Source: Patescibacteria group bacterium
GTDB taxonomy: Bacteria > Patescibacteria > Microgenomatia > Levybacterales > UBA12049
NCBI GenBank assembly: GCA_023381035.1
Contig: JAMCTK010000003.1
Location: 1 to 52,836, forward strand
Direction: 5' to 3'
Length of the DNA stretch: 52,836 nucleotides
Part shown: piece by piece, positions 43,526-50,290 of the stretch
How the letters are laid out: the number at the start of each line of letters is the position of its first letter
Position numbering within the stretch: position 1 is the first letter of the stretch
The notes under the pieces: model-generated
The model's input: the letters and a program-made list of their open reading frames with translations, nothing else
Database searches by the model: none
What the model was told of the DNA's origin: nothing
Translations under genes and position numbers: made by a program

Positions 43526-46500
43526 TTTTTGGCTCCTCTTCTTTTTCCACGTTTTCCAATTCTACTTCTTCCTCTCCTGGTTGTGCAACGGTCATTCCTT
43601 CTCCCTCTTTAACTGTCTCATCATTTTCTGCACCCAATTCTTCTTGTAATTCTTTTGCTTCTTCTGAGACAGCTTCAACAGTTTCTTCTTTAACTTCAGG
43701 AAGAATAGTTGTTGTTGGAGGAACTATTTCTTCTACAACTGCATGTACTCCAACCGGAACAACATTGAGCCCTAACGCTTGAAGCTCTTTGATAAGAACT
43801 TTAAATGATTCAGGAACTTTTGGAGTTGGGATGTCTGTACCTTTTACGATTGCCTCAAAAGCTTTGGCACGTCCGACAACATCATCGGACTTAATGGTAA
43901 GCATTTCCTGTAATGTATATCTCGCTCTATGAGATTCAAGGGCCCAAACTTCCATCTCTCCAAGTCTCTGTCCTCCCATTTGAGCTTTTCCTCCAAGCGG
44001 TTGTTGAGTAACCAAAGAGTATGGTCCTGTTGATCTGGCATGAGTCTTGTCCTCAACCATGTGGATAAGTTTCATCATATATTCTATTCCTACAACTACT
44101 GGGTTATCGTATGGCTTACCTGTTCTACCGTCATATAGAATCGCTTTTCCATTAACAGGAAGTCCTGCTTCTTTAAGTGAATCCGTAATCATGCTTTCTT
44201 TTATTTCCTCGAAAACAGGTATTCCGATTTTTTTATTAAGTTTTAACCCTGCCCAACCCAAATGAGCTTCTAATAATTGTCCTAAATTCATACGAGCAAG
44301 TACGGAAACAGGAGAAATTATAATATCCACAGGTGTTCCGTCTGCTAAATGAGGCATATCTACTTCCGGAAGAATTTTACTGATAACACCTTTATTTCCA
44401 TGTCTTCCTGCAAGCTTATCTCCAACAACAACGTGTCTAAGTTGAGCTACCTCGACAATGATTTTCCTGAGAGCTCCCGGCTCTAATTCATCTCCCTTTT
44501 TTCTGTCCAAAATTTGAACATTAATAACAGTACCTCTTTCTCCATGAGGAATTCTTAAAGATGTATCCCTTACTTCTCGAGCTTGTTCTCCAAAAATTGC
44601 CCTTAATAATCTTTCTTCTGCTGTTAGCTCGGTTTCGCCTTTTGGAGCAATTTTCCCAACTAGAATATCCCCTGAGGAAACTTCAGATCCGATTACAACA
44701 ATTCCGTCTTCATCCAAGTTTGCCAAATCCTCTTCGGAAACATTAGGAATATCTCTTGTTGTTTCTTCAGGTCCCAATTTTGTCTCAACTACTACTGCTT
44801 CATGTTTTTCAATATGAATAGAAGATAAAACATCTTCTTTAACCAATCTTTCTGAAATAACAATAGCGTCCTCGTATCCAAGTCCATCGAAAGAACTGTA
44901 AGCAATTAAAAGATTTTGACCAAGAGCCAATTCTCCTAAATCTGATGCAGGACCATCGATTAACAAGTCACCTTTTTTAACTTTTTGTCCCGTTACAACC
45001 ATGGTTTTTTGAGTATAAGCTGTTCCTTGAGAAGTTCTCTTGAATGAATCAATTCCGTAAGTTATTTCTTCTTTTTCTCCTTTACCTTTAAGGACTACTT
45101 TGTTTGCATCTGCATAGGTAACCTCTCCGTCAAATGGAGCTCTGGCAACTCTACTCATAACTGAGGATATTTCACCTTCAATACCGGTTCCAACAATTGG
45201 ACTTTGCGGTTTTAAAAGAGGTACTGCCTGACATTGCATGTGGGTTCCCATAAGAGCTCTATTTGCTTCATCATGAGAGACAAATGGAATAAGGGAAGCA
45301 GCAGATCCGACAACTTGTCTTGGGACAATATCGATATATTCAATTTTTTCTCTGTCTACTTCGATAAATTCTCCTTTGTATCTTGCAGGTACTCTATCCA
45401 CTGTTATTTTTCCGTCTTTGTCCATTACTCCGTTATGTGTAATGTAGTGATCTCTTTCATCATCAGTGTCTAGATAAATAATTTCGTTAGTAACTTTGGT
45501 TGTGAGGGTTTTACCCTTTTTTTCATGAACTATTTTTCGATACGGTGTTTCCAAAAATCCAAAATCATTAATTCTGGCATACAAAGCCATGTATGTAACA
45601 AGTCCAATGTTTGGACCCTCGGGGCTTCTGATTGGACAAATTCTACCGTATTGAGACGCATTAATATCTCTAATTGAAAAGGCTGCACGTTCTCTTGAAA
45701 TACCACCCGTTCCCATAACCGTAAGCCTATTTAAATTATCAATTTCTGAAAGGGGATTGGTTTGGTCTAAGATTGTGGAAAGCTGGGAGGTCCTAAAGAA
45801 TTCATTAATTGCAGCCATGATTGGTCTTGCATTAATTAAGCTGGAAATAGAGGCGGGTGTATCGAGCTGGATCAAGCTCATTCTTTCCTTAATACTTCTT
45901 TCCAGTCTTAACACTCCAATTCTAAATGCAGTATTTGCAACTAGTTCACCAACGCTTCTGACTCTTCTATTAGAAAGGCTATCAATATCATCAACTCCAT
46001 CTTTTCCTCTGGCCAGTCCTATTAAGTAAGAAATTGCGCCGATAATATCTTCTACGGTTAAGATTTTTGTTTCACCATCAGCCGGAATAAATCCTGTTGT
46101 TCCTGTAAGTTTTTTATTAATCTTGTATCTTCCTACCCTACCTAGATCATAACGTCTGCTATTAAAAAACATTCCGTTAAAGTTTTCTCTAACTTTTTCC
46201 AAAACAATAGGTTCTCCTGGATGCATTTTTCTGAAAATCTCAACAACCGCATCGCTCTCATCTCCTGTTTCATCTTTTTGCAAAGTATTTTCAATGTATG
46301 ATGTTTCTCCATCAGCTTCCAAGTCTGCAAATTTTGCTCTGATGTCTTCATTTGTAGAAATTCCAATTGCACGTAAAAAAGTTGTGGCCGGGAATTTTCT
46401 TCTTCTGTCAATTTTTACCATTATGGTTTCATGTCTGGTTGTTGTAAATTCAAGCCAAGATCCATGCACCGGTCTTATTTCTGCAGAATGAAGTGTTTTG

Positions 46501-46964
46501 CCTGTAACATTATCTTGAACTGCGGTAAAGAAAGCTCCCGGGGATCTAACCAGCTGATTTACAACTGCTCTTTCAATTCCATTAACTACAAATGTACCTC
46601 TTTCGGTCATCTGAGGAATATCTCCTAGAAATACTTCTTGGTTTATTGTGGCGTTTGTTCTTTTGTTTATTAAGGTGGCATTTACGTATAGAGGGGCGTC
46701 GTAGGTAAGTCCTTTAGTGAGACAAAGGGAGGGCTGGCTTACAGGCTTACCAAGTCTGTAATCTTTTAAAATCAACGTCCAGTTTTTTTCGGTAAAATCT
46801 TCAATTGGAGAAATCTCTTGCAAAACTTCACCAATTCCTGTTTCTAAAAACCATTGATATGATCTTTTTTGTGTGGCGAGTAGGTCTAACCTAGGCAGAA
46901 GGTCATATTCTTTTCCCCAATTCTCTCGTACGTTATTTTTCTTATTTTTGTCGGCCTTTGGCAT
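43518..46964 (-). CDS. rpoB: RNA polymerase beta subunit
   Basis: A 1148-residue beta subunit. Visible: LPRLDLLATQKRSYQWFLETG at the N-terminus, the rifampicin pocket FFRTSQLSTILDQTNPLSE, RICPIRSPEGPNIGLV, KRTSQGTAYTQK, GRHGNKGVISKILPEVDMPHL and the C-terminal GGKAQMGGQRLGEMEVWALESH. The rifampicin-contacting positions differ from E. coli (see findings). A Glu/Val-rich tail of about 70 residues follows the core. No Shine-Dalgarno precedes the ATG. Confidence 0.99.
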   Translation of the reverse strand: MPKADKNKKNNVRENWGKEYDLLPRLDLLATQKRSYQWFLETGIGEVLQEISPIEDFTEKNWTLILKDYRLGKPVSQPSLCLTKGLTYDAPLYVNATLINKRTNATINQEVFLGDIPQMTERGTFVVNGIERAVVNQLVRSPGAFFTAVQDNVTGKTLHSAEIRPVHGSWLEFTTTRHETIMVKIDRRRKFPATTFLRAIGISTNEDIRAKFADLEADGETSYIENTLQKDETGDESDAVVEIFRKMHPGEPIVLEKVRENFNGMFFNSRRYDLGRVGRYKINKKLTGTTGFIPADGETKILTVEDIIGAISYLIGLARGKDGVDDIDSLSNRRVRSVGELVANTAFRIGVLRLERSIKERMSLIQLDTPASISSLINARPIMAAINEFFRTSQLSTILDQTNPLSEIDNLNRLTVMGTGGISRERAAFSIRDINASQYGRICPIRSPEGPNIGLVTYMALYARINDFGFLETPYRKIVHEKKGKTLTTKVTNEIIYLDTDDERDHYITHNGVMDKDGKITVDRVPARYKGEFIEVDREKIEYIDIVPRQVVGSAASLIPFVSHDEANRALMGTHMQCQAVPLLKPQSPIVGTGIEGEISSVMSRVARAPFDGEVTYADANKVVLKGKGEKEEITYGIDSFKRTSQGTAYTQKTMVVTGQKVKKGDLLIDGPASDLGELALGQNLLIAYSSFDGLGYEDAIVISERLVKEDVLSSIHIEKHEAVVVETKLGPEETTRDIPNVSEEDLANLDEDGIVVIGSEVSSGDILVGKIAPKGETELTAEERLLRAIFGEQAREVRDTSLRIPHGERGTVINVQILDRKKGDELEPGALRKIIVEVAQLRHVVVGDKLAGRHGNKGVISKILPEVDMPHLADGTPVDIIISPVSVLARMNLGQLLEAHLGWAGLKLNKKIGIPVFEEIKESMITDSLKEAGLPVNGKAILYDGRTGKPYDNPVVVGIEYMMKLIHMVEDKTHARSTGPYSLVTQQPLGGKAQMGGQRLGEMEVWALESHRARYTLQEMLTIKSDDVVGRAKAFEAIVKGTDIPTPKVPESFKVLIKELQALGLNVVPVGVHAVVEEIVPPTTTILPEVKEETVEAVSEEAKELQEELGAENDETVKEGEGMTVAQPGEEEVELENVEKEEEPKNE

Positions 46965-47065
46965 CTGATGAGAACTTTTAAGCTGGATTATTGTAAGGTA
47001 TTAGTTTTTTTACAAAAAAAATAACCGAGGATCTCTCCTCTTAATCCTTTATATAAAGTATCAGA
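46965..47065 (-). promoter_or_regulatory. rpoB leader with hairpin and U8 tract
   Basis: Minus strand leader of about 95 nt. GAGGA-GAGA-TCCTC hairpin (47027-47040), then GGTTA and TTTTTTTT (47014-47021), then a TTTTTTT/AAAAAAA self-complementary stretch. The 5-nt gap before the U-tract makes it a weaker terminator candidate than those of infA or rplC. Confidence 0.45.
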
Positions 47066-47095
47066 TTTATATCACACCTAATTGCAGGCTGTCAA
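47066..47095 (-). promoter_or_regulatory. Promoter of rpoBC
   Basis: Minus strand: perfect -35 TTGACA (47090-47095), 18-nt spacer, extended -10 TGATATAAA with hexamer 47066-47071, start near 47059. Confidence 0.75.
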
Positions 47096-47135
47096 GCAGT
47101 AAAAATATATGGGTCAAATATAAACAGATTAATTT

Positions 47136-47144
47136 TGCTATAAT
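47136..47144 (+). promoter_or_regulatory. Extended -10 promoter of the nucleotidyltransferase gene
   Basis: TGCTATAAT with hexamer 47139-47144, 7 nt before the ATG at 47152. Leaderless or 1-nt leader predicted. Confidence 0.7.
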
Positions 47145-47151
47145 ACTGCCC

Positions 47152-47754
47152 ATGAATTTACTGGAAACAAAAACTCAATTCGCTGAGGACACAATTTATG
47201 TTCCTGACATTTCCTACTTAACAAACGCAGCCTTGCCTCCCATGGTAGACCTAAGAGATTTTCAAGGGACAATCTCCCTTCTGAAAACACTTTTATCTGA
47301 ACAATCAGGTATAGAGCCTGGATATTTGGGAACTTTTTTATTTGGTTCAGTTGCCAGAGGAAAAGCAACTAACGGAAGCGACATTGATCTTCTTCATATT
47401 TACAATGGTTTTCAAAAAAAGTTTAAAGGAGTAGAAGGAAGACTCGAAGCAATTCTTGGTTTGTATGGAATTAAATCCACACAGCTTAGGGAAACCATCT
47501 TCTTAGAAGAGGGTAGGAAAAATTATGGCATTTATCTTCGAGGAGAATATCTTTTTGACAAATATTCAGTACCGTTATTATTGGATCCTGATATCGTTGA
47601 ATTAATTCAAAAAACAACAGGATACCATACCCGAGACCCTTTCTCCGATCGACCGGAGAAAATTCCTGCAGTAGAAACAGGACCGCATCTGTTAAAAATT
47701 GACCAAGATATTGCTATTAGTCTTTGGGATAAGGACTGTTTGCTCAAATGGTGA
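47152..47754 (+). CDS. Nucleotidyltransferase domain protein (pol-beta superfamily)
   Basis: A 200-residue protein with the pol-beta-type nucleotidyltransferase core FLFGSVARGKATNGSDIDLLHIY near residues 62-84: the Gly-Ser pair and the Asp-x-Asp catalytic metal ligands are present. A third carboxylate is not certain. Related domains occur in MNT antitoxin-like proteins and aminoglycoside nucleotidyltransferases, but the substrate cannot be told. There is no HEPN partner next door. Its 3' end overlaps the convergent Nudix gene by 11 nt. Confidence 0.8.
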   Translation: MNLLETKTQFAEDTIYVPDISYLTNAALPPMVDLRDFQGTISLLKTLLSEQSGIEPGYLGTFLFGSVARGKATNGSDIDLLHIYNGFQKKFKGVEGRLEAILGLYGIKSTQLRETIFLEEGRKNYGIYLRGEYLFDKYSVPLLLDPDIVELIQKTTGYHTRDPFSDRPEKIPAVETGPHLLKIDQDIAISLWDKDCLLKW

Positions 47755-48187
47755 AGCCTTTGGAGTATTTTTTCTCAAGCAAACTAAGATCGTATGTAGT
47801 AATTATGGAAAGCGGCAGTTTTCTTGCTTCATTGATTGTAAACCAACCAAAGTTAGCACACTTTTCCGGCTCGAGAATTTTCGGTTTACCTTTGGAAATC
47901 TTACAGATATAGGTAGGGGAAACCCAATGCTGATTTTCTTCATAAATAATATGATCACAAATTCCTAGAAGCTCAAGGATCTTAATTTCTATATCAAGCT
48001 CCTCTTTAATTTCTCGTCTTAACGCTTGCTCAAAAGTTTCTTTAATATTCACTCCTCCGCCTGGAAGCTCCCATTTTCCTTTTTCATTTCTAGCTTTTTG
48101 TCCACGTAAAGTTAAAAGTAATTTGCCCTCAGGGTTGAAAATAGCTGCTCCAACACCTACTCCAATATAGTCAACACCTTTTATCAC
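47744..48187 (-). CDS. Nudix hydrolase
   Basis: A 147-residue Nudix protein. The Nudix box is complete: GGGVNIKETFEQALRREIKEELDI (residues about 43-66, GX5EX7REXXEE pattern), with ELPGG before it. Family members hydrolyse nucleoside diphosphates linked to other moieties (MutT, ADP-ribose and related); the substrate is unknown. The start is a GTG at 48187, placed exactly 6 nt after a TATAAT, so it is predicted leaderless with a non-ATG start. Confidence 0.93.
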   Translation of the reverse strand: MIKGVDYIGVGVGAAIFNPEGKLLLTLRGQKARNEKGKWELPGGGVNIKETFEQALRREIKEELDIEIKILELLGICDHIIYEENQHWVSPTYICKISKGKPKILEPEKCANFGWFTINEARKLPLSIITTYDLSLLEKKYSKGFTI

Positions 48188-48193
48188 TATTTA

Positions 48194-48202
48194 ATTATAT
48201 CA
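48194..48202 (-). promoter_or_regulatory. Extended -10 promoter of the Nudix gene
   Basis: Minus strand TGATATAAT, hexamer 48194-48199, 6 nt before the GTG at 48187. Confidence 0.68.
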
Positions 48203-48211
48203 GGAGAAAAG

Positions 48212-48490
48212 TTATTCGGGTTTTGGAGTGGTTAAGCCTAGTGTAACAGCAACACCTTTAATTAGATCTGTACATCGGTTGCAACTATGTTTTCCGTCAC
48301 AAATTTCTGAGTATGCTCCCACCACTTCTACAGGAGGGAGATCAAAGATATCACGAGCGACTAAACTACTTGTATCAATTTCCTCAATTTCACCATTCTG
48401 AGCACATATGCTTCCAACAATATCCCAAGTTGTTCTTTCTTCTATATATCCTTGGCATGGTCTTCCCTTGAGTTCACAATTTTCAGACAT
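48212..48490 (-). CDS. Hypothetical 92-aa cysteine-containing protein
   Basis: Not recognised. Soluble and acidic, with Cys residues in SENCELKGRPCQGY, SICAQ and the cluster EICDGKHSCNRCTD near residues 64-75, suggestive of metal binding or disulfides. The ending is LGLTTPKPE. An extended -10 (TGATATAAA) lies 8 nt before the ATG. Confidence 0.65.
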   Translation of the reverse strand: MSENCELKGRPCQGYIEERTTWDIVGSICAQNGEIEEIDTSSLVARDIFDLPPVEVVGAYSEICDGKHSCNRCTDLIKGVAVTLGLTTPKPE

Positions 48491-48498
48491 GAGAAATG

Positions 48499-48507
48499 TT
48501 TATATCA
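48499..48507 (-). promoter_or_regulatory. Extended -10 promoter of the 92-aa gene
   Basis: Minus strand TGATATAAA, hexamer 48499-48504, 8 nt before the ATG at 48490. Confidence 0.6.
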
Positions 48508-48553
48508 GATTAGACTCACTAAAAGCAATTTTGCTTGAGGATTAGGCAGATAC

Positions 48554-48790
48554 TTAGAAGGGTTTTTCAAGAGCAAGTCTTTGAGCTATACCATTAAGGG
48601 TTCTTATTCTGGTTCCCTCTCCAAGAGTTATTATTTTGTCTTCAACTCTCACGCTGAAACATCTATTATTCTCTTGCCGAGTTTGGCTTGTTCCAACAAC
48701 AACTGCTTTGAAGGGTTTTCCAGTTGATCGAAAACATCCTGTAACTATTGATCCCTTTTTTAACGCATCTCCTTTAAGCAAATCTCCCAA
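48554..48790 (-). CDS. Hypothetical 78-aa protein, start uncertain
   Basis: Not recognised. The visible frame reads MGDLLKGDALKKGSIVTGCF from a TTG at 48790, then a beta-rich segment (KPFKAVVVGTSQTR, FSVRVEDKIITLGEG) and RTLNGIAQRLAL. The frame stays open and protein-like for about 17 codons upstream of the TTG (VEVGLYVENPKIYPT) without any ATG or GTG. The true start may therefore be non-canonical, or the 5' end may be damaged. Confidence 0.5.
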   Translation of the reverse strand: MGDLLKGDALKKGSIVTGCFRSTGKPFKAVVVGTSQTRQENNRCFSVRVEDKIITLGEGTRIRTLNGIAQRLALEKPF

Positions 48791-48979
48791 TGTTGGATAA
48801 ATTTTTGGATTTTCAACATATAGACCTACTTCTACTATTGCTTCTCAAACATTTAGGTATTGTTCTATGGCATTTATCTGTCAATCATTCAATTGACTTT
48901 CTCTTTCTGCGCTCATAGATCAGTATTATATTCCTAAATTTCGAAAAGTCAACGAAGTTTAATAGAAGAATATTTGAGG
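48791..48979. other. Intergenic region between the 78-aa gene and the VOC gene
   Basis: About 190 nt of AT-rich DNA containing the possible upstream extension of the 78-aa frame. I see no other ORF, RNA or clear terminator. Confidence 0.4.
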
Positions 48980-49363
48980 TTAACTATTTACTTTATTTTG
49001 CCAGAGACCAATCATGTTTCCTTCGCTATCCCTAAAGTATGCCGTCCATCCCATATCTCCAACTTCCATTTTCTTCATAACAACTTCTCCGCCTTTACTT
49101 GTGATTTTTTCTAAAGCCTCCTCAATATCATCCACATCAATGGTAATAACAGGATGTTGAAATTCATCCCGACGCTCCATTAGACCACCGTTTATAAAGC
49201 CTGATTCCTTAGGCATGTTTTGCTCATCCAAGGGACCTGTGTGGACAATTGTGTATTTCATTTTTGGCATTTCATTTATTTTCCAACCAAATACATCGTG
49301 ATAAAAATTTTGGGCACGCTCTATATCGTCTGCCGGTATCTCAAAATGAACTACTTTACTCAT
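48980..49363 (-). CDS. VOC (glyoxalase/dioxygenase) superfamily protein
   Basis: A 127-residue protein of two beta-alpha-beta-beta-beta units. It begins MSKVVHFEIPADDIERAQNFYHDVFGWKI; the second half has HPVITIDVDDIEEALEKITSKGGEVV and ends AYFRDSEGNMIGLWQ. Candidate metal ligands are the N-terminal His, the central His and the Glu of DSEGN. Such proteins are often annotated as glyoxalase or lactoylglutathione-lyase-like; activity unproven. The -10 (TATACT) ends 6 nt before the ATG. Confidence 0.92.
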   Translation of the reverse strand: MSKVVHFEIPADDIERAQNFYHDVFGWKINEMPKMKYTIVHTGPLDEQNMPKESGFINGGLMERRDEFQHPVITIDVDDIEEALEKITSKGGEVVMKKMEVGDMGWTAYFRDSEGNMIGLWQNKVNS

Positions 49364-49369
49364 AAGGAC

Positions 49370-49375
49370 AGTATA
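49370..49375 (-). promoter_or_regulatory. -10 of the VOC gene, leaderless spacing
   Basis: Minus strand TATACT, exactly 6 nt before the ATG at 49363. Confidence 0.5.
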
Positions 49376-49415
49376 AATTGGGATTGTTATTTCCTTGTAA
49401 GAAGGAGTTAATAAA

Positions 49416-49790
49416 TTAAGAAGTTAAATTAAGATAATTTTTTTTGATATAAGCAGCCAACAAAGGAAGAAGAAAAGTTAAAAAGTAATATAGATAAACA
49501 TCCAGCTTATAATAACCATCTGCAGGATTAAAAGTTTTTACGAGAAAGAAATAATCAAAAATAATTGCAATTAAAGTCCAAGCTACGGACAAGTATAAAT
49601 AATATTTAAAATCTACTGCTTTTATTCTTTTAAATAAAACCCAAAAGGTAATTGCTGCACCAATTGGCATAATTATCCAACCAATCAAGGAAGTTGAAAC
49701 AACTGAAAACAAAGCTATTCCCAGCAAGTAACCAATAAGCCAAAGAATAAATCCCCAACCCAGTAAATCTTTTAAAAACTTCCTATTCAT
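49416..49790 (-). CDS. Hypothetical four-helix membrane protein
   Basis: A 124-residue protein with four hydrophobic segments (about residues 9-31, 35-53, 62-83 and 98-116), a basic N-terminus (MNRKFLKDLLG) and a short polar tail (KKNYLNLTS). Not recognised beyond being a small integral membrane protein. It follows the 46-aa gene by 7 nt, suggesting co-transcription. Confidence 0.7.
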   Translation of the reverse strand: MNRKFLKDLLGWGFILWLIGYLLGIALFSVVSTSLIGWIIMPIGAAITFWVLFKRIKAVDFKYYLYLSVAWTLIAIIFDYFFLVKTFNPADGYYKLDVYLYYFLTFLLPLLAAYIKKNYLNLTS

Positions 49791-49797
49791 AATCTAT

Positions 49798-49938
49798 TTA
49801 AAAAAACTTCTTAATGCTCTCTGGAGCTTCTCGACAATTGCAATTTTTTTGATGATTCCTATGCCATTTAATCCTATCTTCCAGTTTGGGGTTTTTTGGC
49901 ATTTTGTTTTCCCTATGCCACTGTGCATTAATCTTCAT
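49798..49938 (-). CDS. Small WH..H..CxCR motif protein (46 aa)
   Basis: A 46-residue soluble basic protein: MKINAQWHRENKMPKNPKLE, then DRIKWHRNHQKNCNCREAPE and a short SIKKFF end. The arrangement W-H-x-x-H with a following CxC resembles a minimal metal site and, from memory, matches a family of small hypothetical proteins with a WHxxHxxNCxCR motif; function unknown. A good Shine-Dalgarno (GGAAGGTGA) lies 5 nt upstream of the ATG, supporting reality. Confidence 0.75.
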   Translation of the reverse strand: MKINAQWHRENKMPKNPKLEDRIKWHRNHQKNCNCREAPESIKKFF

Positions 49939-49956
49939 AGGTTCACCTTCCCAAGA

Positions 49957-50184
49957 TTAAAATTTTAAAAGTTCTAGGAATTTGTAAACAAATAGTGCAG
50001 GCCAAACAATAGCTTTAAGGATTCCGATTACACCTGCTCCGAATGAATCCGCGTGTTGAAGAAAATAGACTGCAGCTCCGATGAGCCCTAATCCATAAAC
50101 AACATTTCCACCCGTTCCACCGGTTCCCTTCTTGCAAATATGGGAAACTTTGTCTTTGGTTGATTTCTGATCTTCCTTTATCAT
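49957..50184 (-). CDS. Small two-helix membrane protein with glycine-rich segment
   Basis: A 75-residue protein. A charged N-terminus (MIKEDQKSTKDKVSHICKKG) is followed by TGGTGGNVVYGLGLIGAAVYFLQHA and GAGVIGILKAIVWPALFVYKFLELLKF, two membrane helices. Not functionally characterised to my knowledge. Its -10 (TAGACT, in an extended TGC context) ends 6 nt before the ATG, so it is predicted leaderless. Confidence 0.75.
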   Translation of the reverse strand: MIKEDQKSTKDKVSHICKKGTGGTGGNVVYGLGLIGAAVYFLQHADSFGAGVIGILKAIVWPALFVYKFLELLKF

Positions 50185-50190
50185 AATCTG

Positions 50191-50199
50191 AGTCTAGCA
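50191..50199 (-). promoter_or_regulatory. Extended -10 promoter of the 75-aa gene
   Basis: Minus strand TGCTAGACT, hexamer 50191-50196, 6 nt before the ATG at 50184. Confidence 0.5.
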
Positions 50200-50275
50200 A
50201 ACCATCACATTTAATTGCAAGCATTTAATTGCATTCTTTAATATTTAAAAAACATGGGATTACCAGGCTCTTTTC

Positions 50276-50284
50276 TGATATAAT
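50276..50284 (+). promoter_or_regulatory. Extended -10 promoter of alaS
   Basis: TGATATAAT, hexamer 50279-50284, 6 nt before the alaS ATG at 50291. Leaderless predicted. Confidence 0.7.
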
Positions 50285-50290
50285 TCAAGC

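Noticed and set aside
49220..49411. 63-codon plus-strand frame opposite the VOC gene
   Set aside because: Shadow of a clear VOC-family gene, with no supporting signals.
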